In this document: piece by piece, positions 16,063 through 24,017 of the stretch
Layout of the letters: each line of letters begins with the position of its first letter
Numbering within the stretch: position 1 is the first letter of the stretch
From: Lachnospiraceae bacterium
GTDB taxonomy: Bacteria; Bacillota; Clostridia; Lachnospirales; Lachnospiraceae
NCBI GenBank assembly: GCA_021202075.1
Contig: JAJQDT010000003.1
Location: 1-59,735, forward strand
Direction of reading: 5' to 3'
DNA: 59,735 nucleotides
Made by a program: the position numbers and the translations under genes
Notes under the pieces: model-generated
Database searches by the model: none
What the model was told of the DNA's origin: nothing
What the model saw: only the letters and a program-made list of their open reading frames with translations

Positions 16063-16361
16063 GCAAGAGAAGAAATTGCCGCAGGACGCCGGAGGAAGTA
16101 ATGGCACATGAAAAGGCGACCAAAATAAGGAAAATGACAGATTCACAGATGATGGACTACCTGGAAGGCCTGCATAAGGAAGCCTATGACGCTGGCTATG
16201 CACTGGCCGGCTCTGAGACAAAACCACAGGAGCTATCCGAGGAACAGGAAAACACTGTGGAAAAATTTCTCTGGCATCTGCAGGAGAACAAGGTTCCGGG
16301 AATCGGCGCGGTGACGGTCAATAAATTATTAAAGGTGGCAGAAGAAAATGGATATGTATGA
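16059..16361 (+). CDS. Small hypothetical protein
   Basis: A 100-residue protein overlapping the end of the DUF5131 gene (ATGA). It has a basic N-terminus, a helical middle, and a C-terminal stretch VPGIGAVTVNKLLKVAEENG that resembles a helix-hairpin-helix-type turn (GIGAVT). Translationally coupled to both neighbours. Function unknown; DNA binding is a guess from the GIG turn. Confidence 0.6.
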   Translation: MSKRRNCRRTPEEVMAHEKATKIRKMTDSQMMDYLEGLHKEAYDAGYALAGSETKPQELSEEQENTVEKFLWHLQENKVPGIGAVTVNKLLKVAEENGYV

Positions 16362-16902
16362 GCGGTCGGTCCGCGGTCGGCAGTCGCGGGCACAGGGGAA
16401 GAATTTCGAGGACATGATCGAAGACGCTGCATGGTATTACGAGAACCAGGGGATAGCGGCAATCGACAAAACACCGGAAGCATTCAAGGTGATAAAGCCT
16501 GCAGATCGGAGCAAAGGGCAGTTCCTCTGCTGCTTCACAAAGCAGGCACAGCCAGATTTCAAGGGAGCGCTGATGGACGCAACGATGATTCTTTTCGACG
16601 CGAAGCACACCGACAAGGAGAGGATCAGCAGGGATGTGATTACGGCGGAGCAGGAAGACTGCTTCGAACGGTACGGAAAAATGGGCGCGTTCTGCTTCCT
16701 GGTTGTGTCACTGAATTTCACCGATTTTTACCGCATACCATGGGTTGTCTTCCGGGATATGAAGAAACTGTTTGGGCACAAATACATGAACAAGGCAGAG
16801 CTGAATCCTTACAGGATAGCATACTCAAAAGGAGTCCTGCGATTCCTGGATGGGATAGAGCTTCGGGAAAGCGAGGAAGAACATGAAAGTAATGAAGTAT
16901 GA
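16348..16902 (+). CDS. recU: RecU-like Holliday junction resolvase
   Basis: A 184-residue protein with the RecU catalytic set: GKNFEDMIE (E21), QPDFKGAL (D70), FDAKHT (D84, K86) and a downstream Gln (EQ, Q102). The layout (N-terminal helix with Glu, then PDF-G, then acidic-x-K) is that of the PD-(D/E)XK fold of RecU. It would resolve four-way junctions made during phage recombination or replication, next to the SbcDC fusion and the clamp. Its start overlaps the preceding gene by 14 nt and its end overlaps the clamp gene by 20 nt. Confidence 0.85.
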   Translation: MDMYERSVRGRQSRAQGKNFEDMIEDAAWYYENQGIAAIDKTPEAFKVIKPADRSKGQFLCCFTKQAQPDFKGALMDATMILFDAKHTDKERISRDVITAEQEDCFERYGKMGAFCFLVVSLNFTDFYRIPWVVFRDMKKLFGHKYMNKAELNPYRIAYSKGVLRFLDGIELRESEEEHESNEV

Positions 16903-17941
16903 ACTGGCAAGAGCAATCGACAAGCTGAAAAGCGTTGTGCAGAAGAACGAAGCATTTCCGGCTCTCTCGGGTATTTTGGTGAACAACGGGTATTTAATCG
17001 CATCCAACACGGAAATCACGATACAGGTCAAATTAGAAGCTGCTGCGGGGGAATCTTTCATCATCCCTATGAAAGCATTTGATCTGATTAAGAATCTGCC
17101 GGAGGGAGAGGTGACGGTGCAGGATGATTCGAAGCATGTAGTCACAATCCAGATGGAGAAAATCAAAAACAGATATAAGAGCTTCGCCCCTGATGATTTC
17201 AGCTATACGCCTATGGACATCGAAACGTCCGGCATGGCTAAGCTGAACGGAAAGAGGATCATGGAAGCGCTCGGACATGTCGTGTTTGCTGCCAGCGATA
17301 AAGATGCGAATAAATGGATGAACGGAGTTTATTTTGACGGGAAAGATGATTTGCTCCGTGTAGTGGCCCTGGACGGTCATGTGATAGCGGTGGACAGCAT
17401 GGCGGCCGAGGGCGTCGCCGGCATGAAGCTGATTGTTCCGAAAACAGCCATCAAGAAGCTTCTCTCTATGGGAATGGACGACGATGTGGAGCTGCTTTAT
17501 GACGATACGCAGATGGTTTTCAGGGCAACTGATTACAGCATCCACACAAGGCTTGTGGATGGAAAGTATTTTGCTTATGAAAAGATGTTCGGTGAAAGCC
17601 GGATGGTGACGATCATTGACCGGAAGAGCCTTCAGGGGGCTATGACCAGGGCAAAGATGTGCGTTGAGGATAATCAGCCGGTGATTTTTGATATCTCCGG
17701 ATATGATCTGAATATCAGCATCAAGGACAGAATGGCCGACTACAACGAGACGGTGGAACTTCAGGAGGAATCAGCAGAAGAAATTCGCATCGGCTTCAGC
17801 CCAAAACTGGTTTTGGAAGCAGCAAAAGCGTTCACCTGCGACAACATATCCCTAAGCTTCAGTGGACCGAAGCGCCCGATGGTGATAGAGGCGGAGGATA
17901 GTGACATGAAGGCAGTAGTGCTGCCGGTGGCGATTAAATAG
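16883..17941 (+). CDS. dnaN: Phage-encoded DNA polymerase sliding clamp (beta, DnaN-like)
   Basis: A 352-residue protein, close to the ~370 residues of bacterial DnaN. It begins with KYELARAIDKLKSVVQK and then FPALSGILV, the usual DnaN domain-1 opening, and has the three repeated fold units. The end (RPMVIEAEDSDMKAVVLPVAI) matches the C-terminal strand of beta clamps (P-M--E). No DNA polymerase is in the window, so it would serve the host replicase or redirect clamp-binding proteins. The PcfK homologue carries a possible clamp-binding tail. Confidence 0.92.
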   Translation: MKVMKYELARAIDKLKSVVQKNEAFPALSGILVNNGYLIASNTEITIQVKLEAAAGESFIIPMKAFDLIKNLPEGEVTVQDDSKHVVTIQMEKIKNRYKSFAPDDFSYTPMDIETSGMAKLNGKRIMEALGHVVFAASDKDANKWMNGVYFDGKDDLLRVVALDGHVIAVDSMAAEGVAGMKLIVPKTAIKKLLSMGMDDDVELLYDDTQMVFRATDYSIHTRLVDGKYFAYEKMFGESRMVTIIDRKSLQGAMTRAKMCVEDNQPVIFDISGYDLNISIKDRMADYNETVELQEESAEEIRIGFSPKLVLEAAKAFTCDNISLSFSGPKRPMVIEAEDSDMKAVVLPVAIK

Positions 17942-17995
17942 GCACCTACCAAAGGGGTAAAACAATATATCACACGTAACTGCAGACAGCGAGTT

Positions 17996-18015
17996 GGCGG
18001 CTCTGCGGAGCCGCC
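17996..18015. other. Strong GC-rich hairpin before the 18031 gene
   Basis: GGCGGCTC / GAGCCGCC is a perfect 8-bp stem with loop TGCG, directly followed by the ribosome binding site GGAAAGGAG. There is no T-run, so it is not a standard terminator. It lies in the 89-nt gap between the clamp gene and the small-gene region and could stabilise or separate transcripts. Confidence 0.55.
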
Positions 18016-18030
18016 GGAAAGGAGACACAG

Positions 18031-18210
18031 GTGACTGTTGGAAACGAGCGATGGAAAAACGATGGGAATTGTAAATTCTGCCGTCGGAAGAATTACTGTT
18101 CTAAACTATGCACCGCAGCCAAAAGAGCACTAAGAGATGGGCTTCGCTATAAGGCGATGTCGTATTTTGCGGGTTCAGTGATTGATAGAAAGGAGCGGGA
18201 GAATCCATGA
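18031..18210 (+). CDS. Small Cys-rich (zinc-binding) protein
   Basis: A 59-residue ORF from GTG with GGAAAGGAG upstream. CKFCRRKNYCSKLC gives four closely spaced cysteines, likely one zinc site, followed by a basic helical tail. Its stop overlaps the next start (ATGA). First gene of a long run of small unknown genes. Function unknown. Confidence 0.55.
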   Translation: MTVGNERWKNDGNCKFCRRKNYCSKLCTAAKRALRDGLRYKAMSYFAGSVIDRKERENP

Positions 18211-18578
18211 TAAACGGAGATATGATAAAAGCCATGCGCTGTGTCGCAAGCCAGGATGAAGCCGGGAATTGTTACATGGACAGATACAATCTGCTACACA
18301 AAGATGAAGCACAGATGTGCTGCAACGAGCAAGTAGCAAAACTGTATGCGGAGAACGAAAAAATTGTATGCCCTTATAGCCAGGCCGCCTATGGAGTATG
18401 CGCTGCTTCTGGAGATTTATGTGCGTGGCTCGGAGAAGCAGCATATGAGTTAGAGAAGATTCTGCTGGAACGGATGCCGCCAAGACAGAATATTGAACCG
18501 CAGGAGCGGACCAGAGCGGCAGTCCGGGCGACAGGTAATAAGTGGGCGATGGAAAATTTCAACGCCACGCATGATTAA
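18207..18578 (+). CDS. Hypothetical protein
   Basis: A 123-residue protein starting in the ATGA overlap with the previous gene; GGAGCGGGAG lies upstream. It contains several cysteines (MCC, VCP, VCA, LCAW) and mixed helices, without a pattern I recognise. Part of the closely packed accessory block 18.0-25.1 kb. Confidence 0.6.
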   Translation: MINGDMIKAMRCVASQDEAGNCYMDRYNLLHKDEAQMCCNEQVAKLYAENEKIVCPYSQAAYGVCAASGDLCAWLGEAAYELEKILLERMPPRQNIEPQERTRAAVRATGNKWAMENFNATHD

Positions 18579-18588
18579 GGAGGCGCTG

Positions 18589-18936
18589 ATGAAAGAGCGG
18601 GAATTACAGATTGCCAATGAGTTTGGCGTTACAGAGAAGTTGCAAAAGCTGGAAAAGGAGCTTCTTGCCATAGACCGTGTTGTTGGAATAGATTTCGACC
18701 TCACCGATTTTTACAATGACATCCCTTACATCATATTTCTGACAAAATACGATATTCCGGGAAGTCTGCCAGGGGATTCATATTGGGAAGCGAGAAGCAA
18801 ACTGAAATTGGATGTGATGAAGGTGGCTAGAGATAACGGCCTTAGTAAAACTGAGGACAGCGTCGAAGATTACGGAGAACACTTCTATTGGGTGTTCCAG
18901 TATGATCAGAGTTGGAATGTGAGGGACGGAGCATGA
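18589..18936 (+). CDS. Hypothetical acidic protein
   Basis: A 115-residue protein. I chose the ATG with AAGGAGG six bases upstream over longer in-frame starts inside the previous gene. A coiled-coil-like N-terminus is followed by an alternating aromatic and acidic segment (GIDFDLTDFYNDIPYIIFLT). It overlaps the next gene by 4 nt. No family recognised. Confidence 0.6.
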   Translation: MKERELQIANEFGVTEKLQKLEKELLAIDRVVGIDFDLTDFYNDIPYIIFLTKYDIPGSLPGDSYWEARSKLKLDVMKVARDNGLSKTEDSVEDYGEHFYWVFQYDQSWNVRDGA

Positions 18937-19322
18937 ATGATTTCTGGTTTTTCTTTCAATTTCTGAGTTCAGTTGAGGAGGATATTACTCCGGAGCAGGA
19001 GAAGCGCGTAATGATTGATAAGGCAATAAATCTCCGCCTGCTTTGTGATTATGCAGTCAGCTGTTCTTACGGTGACATCGTTCTGATTATCTGCATGATT
19101 CATGATTATGTAAAAACACTGGACGAAATAAGAGAGGATGTTAAATGGCGGAATTATTACCGTGCGAGATTTATAAAAATAGCAGACTCCCTTTCAGAAC
19201 AGATAGAGTACGACTACGATGAGGCTGTTAAGAAGTGTAAGAAAAAGCAGCTGAAAAAAGAAACATCCAGTGATGTAGGCGAGGATGCAATGGTATTGGC
19301 AGTGAAATATGGGAGGAAATAG
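18933..19322 (+). CDS. Hypothetical helical protein
   Basis: A 129-residue protein beginning in an ATGA overlap with the previous gene. It looks all-helical, with a Lys-rich region near the C-terminus (KKCKKKQLKK). No motif recognised. Co-translated with its neighbours by overlap. Confidence 0.6.
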   Translation: MNDFWFFFQFLSSVEEDITPEQEKRVMIDKAINLRLLCDYAVSCSYGDIVLIICMIHDYVKTLDEIREDVKWRNYYRARFIKIADSLSEQIEYDYDEAVKKCKKKQLKKETSSDVGEDAMVLAVKYGRK

Positions 19323-19324
19323 AT

Positions 19325-19954
19325 ATGGCTATTTATCATAAGGGTTTGAAGCATCATGAGGACCGGGTCGCAAAACGGGCACTGGCAGATGGGGACAGAG
19401 AATTTTTGAGAAGACTGCAGCATGAGATGAATACACAGGATACGGCAGCGACGGCGGATCCGCGCTTCTGGGTGATCAAAGGCAGTGAAATGTGCAGGGA
19501 CGATAACGATCCGGAAACATTCGCACTACGCGTCAGCGACGGCGTTGCGGCAGAGAATACAGAGGATACGTGCAAGACTCTCAATGCAGATATAATGCCG
19601 GACTGCGACAGCGATGATAGAACCGATTTTCAGATTGAAGCAGAACATGGCTTTTCACATGAATTTGTCTTGAGATATAAGGACGAGGACGGGGACGACT
19701 GCTTTGAATATCTCGACATTGATGAGCTGAATGAATTTCTGGACGAGAACGGCACCGACTGTGAAGTGTTCGGACAATCAAAACGGTCAGTAGTTTACCC
19801 CAACACAATGTTTCTGACGGAAAAGGAAGCAATGGAGCATCTGGAAGCGAATGATTATCATTACTCAAAGGACGCACATACATACTGTATGACAGCATGG
19901 CGTTCTCCGGATGTGGAACGGCTGTGGAAGATATTGCAGGAGGTGGAATGGTAG
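19325..19954 (+). CDS. Hypothetical very acidic protein
   Basis: A 209-residue protein, strongly acidic in the middle (CDSDDRTDFQIEAEHGF and YKDEDGDDCFEYLDIDELNE). The high Asp/Glu content could mimic DNA, as in some anti-restriction proteins, but no family match is apparent by eye. GGAGG lies upstream. Function unknown. Confidence 0.6.
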   Translation: MAIYHKGLKHHEDRVAKRALADGDREFLRRLQHEMNTQDTAATADPRFWVIKGSEMCRDDNDPETFALRVSDGVAAENTEDTCKTLNADIMPDCDSDDRTDFQIEAEHGFSHEFVLRYKDEDGDDCFEYLDIDELNEFLDENGTDCEVFGQSKRSVVYPNTMFLTEKEAMEHLEANDYHYSKDAHTYCMTAWRSPDVERLWKILQEVEW

Positions 19955-19956
19955 GT

Positions 19957-20493
19957 ATGGCAGAAAAAATAAGCCCGGTAACACAGAGAACCCTTGACGG
20001 CATAACAAAACAGAAAGCGCATATTGAGAAGATAAAAGTACTTTCGGAATTTATTGGAAAGTGCGACGAGGAGGACGAGATCCATTTTGACAACGAGGAC
20101 ATCGACATTATAAAACGTGCACTTGCCTGCCATTGGTCGGTCATCCAGTTAGACATCTCCAGACAGGAAGAAGCCATAAAGAACGGTTCCGAGGATGGCA
20201 ATCTTCGCAGCCAGTCCGAGAAACAGATCTTGAACGGCTGTCTTGGATTGCTTCAGGATGCTGTGGATTATTTCGGTGAGTACCTGGAATTCATCGGGTA
20301 TTCGCCTGATCCGGGCGACGAGGAAAGCGAATTTGAATACAGCCTGACATATGGTCAGATTGTAAATCAGCTTTTCCTGTGGAACACAAGTCATAGCGGA
20401 GGCACATCAACGGCCGCGAAATGCAGGGAGCTGGGCGTAGACTATGGCAAATCAGTAAAATTCACGATCAGCCATGAATGGGAGAACGAGTAA
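19957..20493 (+). CDS. Hypothetical protein
   Basis: A 178-residue protein. The ATG at 19957 follows GGAGGTGG; longer frames reach back into the previous gene and lack their own binding site. Mostly helical with acidic patches (CDEEDEIHFDNEDIDIIK). The TAATG overlap with the next gene indicates coupling. No family recognised. Confidence 0.6.
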   Translation: MAEKISPVTQRTLDGITKQKAHIEKIKVLSEFIGKCDEEDEIHFDNEDIDIIKRALACHWSVIQLDISRQEEAIKNGSEDGNLRSQSEKQILNGCLGLLQDAVDYFGEYLEFIGYSPDPGDEESEFEYSLTYGQIVNQLFLWNTSHSGGTSTAAKCRELGVDYGKSVKFTISHEWENE

Positions 20494-20705
20494 TGAATAC
20501 GGTAATTATAGTTCTGACTGTCGCTGTGGTGATCAGCTTTATTCTCTGGATTATGGAAAGGCTACTTAATGTCTTTGACAGCATACTGCAGGCGGTCATT
20601 TCCCTCCAGCAGTATGTGGAAGCACTTGGACAGAAAAATGATGCTTTATTGCATAAAGTGAAAGCACTGGAGGAATATATCGATGCAAAAATGGGCGATT
20701 TATAA
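20493..20705 (+). CDS. Small membrane-anchored coiled-coil protein
   Basis: A 70-residue protein: one N-terminal transmembrane helix (VIIVLTVAVVISFILWIM) and a following amphipathic helix with heptad-like leucines (LQQYVEALGQKNDALLHKVK). Its start overlaps the previous stop (TAATG) and its end overlaps the next gene by 23 nt. It resembles spanin or membrane-tether layouts but is far from lysis genes. Function unknown. Confidence 0.6.
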   Translation: MNTVIIVLTVAVVISFILWIMERLLNVFDSILQAVISLQQYVEALGQKNDALLHKVKALEEYIDAKMGDL

Positions 20706-21225
20706 AAGCAAAGTTGGGTTGTATGCGAAAGAGTACATAGACACTCTGGAGGGTTGCAAGAATATTCTTGGCGGATGTTATGTAAAAGAGGAGGATTTAC
20801 CTATAGTCGTAAATAACGCCGGGGGCAGATGCTGCTTTTACCCAGTGGAGGATAATTTTGTGGAAATCATCGAGAAAGAGGATGGCGAGGAACCACTGAC
20901 AAGGGAGCAACGATATCCGAAAAACTCTAAGGATTTTGAGTACGGCTGGATATCTCCGGATGGCGATACTTTTAATACAGATTATGAGGGACATTACAGG
21001 GCGGCAGAAATGATCTGTAAGGAATATGGATATAGCTCATTTTCTCCCGAGCGCAGCTTAGAGGAAAAGGGGTGGGTAAAGATCACAAGGTATCATGGAG
21101 AGAGACAGATTTTTGCAGAGGATTTATTTATAACAAAGGCTCAGGCCGATACCATGATAGACCTTGGATATAGTTTAAATCCACAATTTATTGAACTGGT
21201 CACGTACAGCGAGGAGAGATGGTAG
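20683..21225 (+). CDS. Hypothetical protein
   Basis: A 180-residue mixed alpha/beta protein with several Cys and Trp residues; the N-terminal ~45 residues contain GCKNILGGCYVKEEDLP. The ATG has GGAGG 9 nt upstream, inside the previous gene. No domain recognised. Confidence 0.6.
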   Translation: MQKWAIYKSKVGLYAKEYIDTLEGCKNILGGCYVKEEDLPIVVNNAGGRCCFYPVEDNFVEIIEKEDGEEPLTREQRYPKNSKDFEYGWISPDGDTFNTDYEGHYRAAEMICKEYGYSSFSPERSLEEKGWVKITRYHGERQIFAEDLFITKAQADTMIDLGYSLNPQFIELVTYSEERW

Positions 21226-21239
21226 GAGGATGAAACAAA

Positions 21240-21929
21240 ATGGTAGATCCGAAGCTGACGAAGCAGGAAAAGGCGAGGCAATTACGCTACAAAAAACCGC
21301 TGGTAAAAGATATCTGTCTGGATTTGATTCAAGAGTTCCTGTGGGATGCACAAAGCGAGTGTACCAATGCTCAGTATTATTTCGATAGCGAGGATGATAC
21401 ATTGTTGAACGCTCTGGACGGAGACGAAGAGGAGGAGCAGGAGTTCAAGATGATGTTTGCAGATCTGGAAGCAGAATGCGAGCAGATGCAGAACGATCTG
21501 GAACAGGAATATGTACCGGAGTGCTTCGATGAATTTTTTGCAGCGACATATTCTCACAGCATGGGGTTGATGATGGGCTATGACACTTATGAGCAGGATT
21601 ATTACGGATTGAACAGCTGGGAGACAGAGGCCGGCACCAGTGAGGCCAGAAACCGGATGATGCGGATGACCAAAAAGGAATTGCTCGATGTGGCTAAGTA
21701 TTGCATAAAAATCTTTGTGGCTTATGAGGGCCTACGGAGCAGGTACGAGAGCCTGAAAGCCGCACTGGACATCATCCGGGATGTGAACACGGCACAGCTT
21801 CAGGTGGCGCAGCGGATCAACGAGCTATACGATCAAGCGGAAAAAGATGGATTCTACGGATGGAAAGATGCGGCAGGAGAGTACAAAGCGCTGCTTAGCC
21901 AGATACCACAAATAGAATGGCTGAAATGA
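21240..21929 (+). CDS. Hypothetical acidic helical protein
   Basis: A 229-residue, mostly helical acidic protein (DEEEEQEFKMMFADLEAECE) with a Met-rich stretch (SHSMGLMMGYDTYEQDYYG). Preceded by GGAGG with ~9 nt spacing. No motif known to me. Confidence 0.6.
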   Translation: MVDPKLTKQEKARQLRYKKPLVKDICLDLIQEFLWDAQSECTNAQYYFDSEDDTLLNALDGDEEEEQEFKMMFADLEAECEQMQNDLEQEYVPECFDEFFAATYSHSMGLMMGYDTYEQDYYGLNSWETEAGTSEARNRMMRMTKKELLDVAKYCIKIFVAYEGLRSRYESLKAALDIIRDVNTAQLQVAQRINELYDQAEKDGFYGWKDAAGEYKALLSQIPQIEWLK

Positions 21930-21943
21930 AGGTAGGTGAGAGG

Positions 21944-22237
21944 ATGAAGAAATACATAGATGCGGATGCGTTGCTACAGGAAATAAAGGACACCGATAAA
22001 ATTATCAATCATGAGACATATACGGCAGAGGGAATGCACAGAGCATATAAGAATGTTGTCGCAATTATCAATAGGATGCCCGCTGCAGATGTGGAGCCAG
22101 CATTACAACTACAGGAGGAATTAAAAAAAATAGGGCAGAGCATCAACGCAAATGACAGTATGGTTAATTGGATTTGCGACATAGACAAGTTGATCAAAAA
22201 GTACTGCCAGGCGGATAGGGGTGATAGAGATGAGTAA
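21944..22237 (+). CDS. Hypothetical protein with KYIDADAL / PAADVEP N-terminal module
   Basis: A 97-residue protein that starts MKKYIDADALLQEIK and has MPAADVEP near residue 48. The same opening and ADVEP signature is in the next gene (22230), so the two share an N-terminal module. The start was chosen from GGTGAGAGG upstream. The module is frequent in Firmicute phages at the N-terminus of otherwise different small proteins; its role is unknown. Confidence 0.65.
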   Translation: MKKYIDADALLQEIKDTDKIINHETYTAEGMHRAYKNVVAIINRMPAADVEPALQLQEELKKIGQSINANDSMVNWICDIDKLIKKYCQADRGDRDE

Positions 22238-22628
22238 GTTTATAGATGCGGATAAGCTGAAAGATGCAGTCGAAGATTGGTTCGGTGGTGATTGTGAATT
22301 TGTAGTAAAAGATGTGAAATACATTGTTGGCGAAATGCCCGCCGCAGATGTGGAGCCGGTGAGAAGGTGGATTCCGGTCGAAGAGTCCATGCCGCCAGAA
22401 AAACCACAGCAGATTTCAGAGAAAAACGTGTTGACAGGAGTCATCACGTATCAAGATTATATAGGATCGGATCTTGTACTTGTCGCCGTTGAAGACGATT
22501 CAGGGAATTTGTTTGTGAGCGATGACAATACAGCTAATGGCGAATGGTGCTGCTATGGCAATATGGATATAGTCGCATGGATGCCATTACCAGAACCACC
22601 AAAAATGGACGGAGGTAGCGAAGAATGA
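22230..22628 (+). CDS. DUF551-domain protein with shared N-terminal module
   Basis: A 132-residue protein. Residues 1-~45 repeat the FIDADKL ... MPAADVEP module of the preceding gene. The rest is a DUF551-like domain: RWIPVEESMPPE near 50 and the closing MDIVAWMPLPEPPK. DUF551 proteins are small phage proteins of unknown role. GGGGTGA precedes the ATG and the start overlaps the previous gene by 8 nt. Confidence 0.75.
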   Translation: MSKFIDADKLKDAVEDWFGGDCEFVVKDVKYIVGEMPAADVEPVRRWIPVEESMPPEKPQQISEKNVLTGVITYQDYIGSDLVLVAVEDDSGNLFVSDDNTANGEWCCYGNMDIVAWMPLPEPPKMDGGSEE

Positions 22629-22794
22629 ATTATACACCTATCTGTATGCCTGGGACACAGATGTTGGGAATACATGGGAATTGTTCGATTATGTAACAAA
22701 GAAATATCCGGGCGTCCAAATTACAGCTGAACTTATGGATAAATGTGAGAAGGAAATGGAGGATAAGAAAGATGAACAGCCAGGAAACAATTAA
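22624..22794 (+). pseudogene. Coding-like frame without a start codon
   Basis: Between the DUF551 gene and the 22772 gene one frame reads as a plausible 56-residue protein (NELYTYLYAWDTDVGNTWEL, then FDYVTKKYPG and a charged tail) ending in TAA at 22792-22794. A good GGAGGT lies upstream, but the only nearby ATG (22625-22627) is one base out of frame and stops early. It is therefore either a gene broken by a one-base change or a sequencing error. A frameshift from DUF551 is less likely. Confidence 0.4.
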
Positions 22795-23095
22795 AATGCC
22801 GTGGAGCGTGCAGCAGACCATTGAGGATTTAAAGCTTATCAAGGCACATTATCAAGAGGTTGTTAGGGCGGCGAATAGAGATGGCAAGGGAGAGCAGGAC
22901 GTGGAAGAAGTAGCATTTGATTTCGACAGGGCTATCGCTGCATTAGAGAAGATGGAAAACGCAGTTGATTCAGGATATCTGGAAGATTGGTATATCAATT
23001 CTGTATCACAGGACGATGAACCCGTTTGGACCGAATCTCATATTGAGGAACTGTGCAACGATTTTATCCTCATTCCGAAGGCGGTGAAAAAGTGA
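22772..23095 (+). CDS. Hypothetical protein
   Basis: A 107-residue protein. The ATG at 22772 has GGAGGATAAGAAAG upstream and is preferred over a longer in-frame start. It is helical and acidic, with QQTIEDLKLIKAHYQEVV and FDFDRAIAALEKME. Similar short proteins are common in clostridial phages next to MazG-like genes. Function unknown. Confidence 0.6.
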   Translation: MNSQETIKMPWSVQQTIEDLKLIKAHYQEVVRAANRDGKGEQDVEEVAFDFDRAIAALEKMENAVDSGYLEDWYINSVSQDDEPVWTESHIEELCNDFILIPKAVKK

Positions 23096-23517
23096 TGGAG
23101 ATACTACAGGAGTACGAGCGAAAGGCTAGGAAAGACCATATTTGCAATTATTGCGGTGGAGTGATTAAGAAGGGCGAAAGATATCACTACTCAAAAATAA
23201 AGGGCGATTATCTGTACGAATGGAAATCGCATTTGGCCTGCATTAAGGCAGCAACCGGGTTGTGGGAGTTTATAGATCCGGATGAAGGTATGAGCAGCGA
23301 TGATTTCTGCGATGGATGCCACGAGTTTTGCACAACGTTCCTCTGCCCCGATTGTGAGCACTATGAGAAAGAAACTGAGGAGTGCCTCGCTGACGAATCG
23401 TTTTGCGTAGATAAGATCGCTGAGACCTTTGAAAACTATGATCTGGTCAAAGACAGAGAAGGCCCACTATGGTGGAAATGGCACTTAAAAGAAAGGAGGC
23501 AGGCACCACATGATTAA
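23095..23517 (+). CDS. Zinc-binding hypothetical protein
   Basis: A 140-residue protein with CNYCGGVIKKGE near residue 17, H and C ligands around HLACIK, and a second Cys cluster (CDGCHEFC...CPDC). It probably folds around two zinc ions. It overlaps the upstream stop by one base. A GTG just upstream in frame could also serve as start. Function unknown; a nucleic-acid role is only a guess from the zinc sites. Confidence 0.6.
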   Translation: MEILQEYERKARKDHICNYCGGVIKKGERYHYSKIKGDYLYEWKSHLACIKAATGLWEFIDPDEGMSSDDFCDGCHEFCTTFLCPDCEHYEKETEECLADESFCVDKIAETFENYDLVKDREGPLWWKWHLKERRQAPHD

Positions 23518-23701
23518 TCCAGACCAATATCGTGAATCAATCAAAATACTACGTTCTATACGGGAAGATTATTCCATTATCATGAAGCACTATCAGCCAG
23601 GAAACAAGATGTATGAATCAGCCATCCGTGACGATAATGCACTGGAGGATGGAATTGAAGCGATGGAAAAAGTTTTGCATGATATGGGGGAATGGTATTG
23701 A
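23510..23701 (+). CDS. Small hypothetical helical protein
   Basis: A 63-residue helical protein with GGAGG upstream; its start lies within the previous gene and its end overlaps the next ATG. Short motif YRESIKILRSIREDYS. No recognised family. Confidence 0.55.
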   Translation: MINPDQYRESIKILRSIREDYSIIMKHYQPGNKMYESAIRDDNALEDGIEAMEKVLHDMGEWY

Positions 23702-23997
23702 TGAGCGGAGAAGAGCGAGATGCAGTATACCGTCGCTGTATATCTACATACGGCGCGGACGCACAGATTGATATGATTCTGGAAGAAATGAGCGAGCTGG
23801 CTAAGGCGTTACTGAAAAACCGCCGGGCGAAGAAACACAGCCAGAGCAGGATAGACGCTATTGTAGATGAACTGGCCGATGTCAAAATCATGGAGCGCCA
23901 GATGGAACTTCTCTTCACCTGTTCTGACGATGTAGAATGTAGAGTAGATTTTAAAGTTCAGCGGCAGAGTAAGCGTCTCGATGAATTAAATGAGTGA
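23701..23997 (+). CDS. MazG-like nucleotide pyrophosphohydrolase
   Basis: A 98-residue protein with the all-alpha NTP pyrophosphohydrolase signature: EEMSELAKALLK followed about 25 residues later by IVDELADVKIMERQMEL. The paired EExxE and ExxD acidic residues bind magnesium in MazG/dUTPase-type enzymes. It would cleave non-canonical or regulatory nucleotides. In this phage it could also protect a nucleotide pool linked to the modification-like genes at 26-31 kb, though nothing shows this directly. Confidence 0.75.
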   Translation: MSGEERDAVYRRCISTYGADAQIDMILEEMSELAKALLKNRRAKKHSQSRIDAIVDELADVKIMERQMELLFTCSDDVECRVDFKVQRQSKRLDELNE

Positions 23998-24017
23998 TGT
24001 AGAGGGGATTGCAGGAG

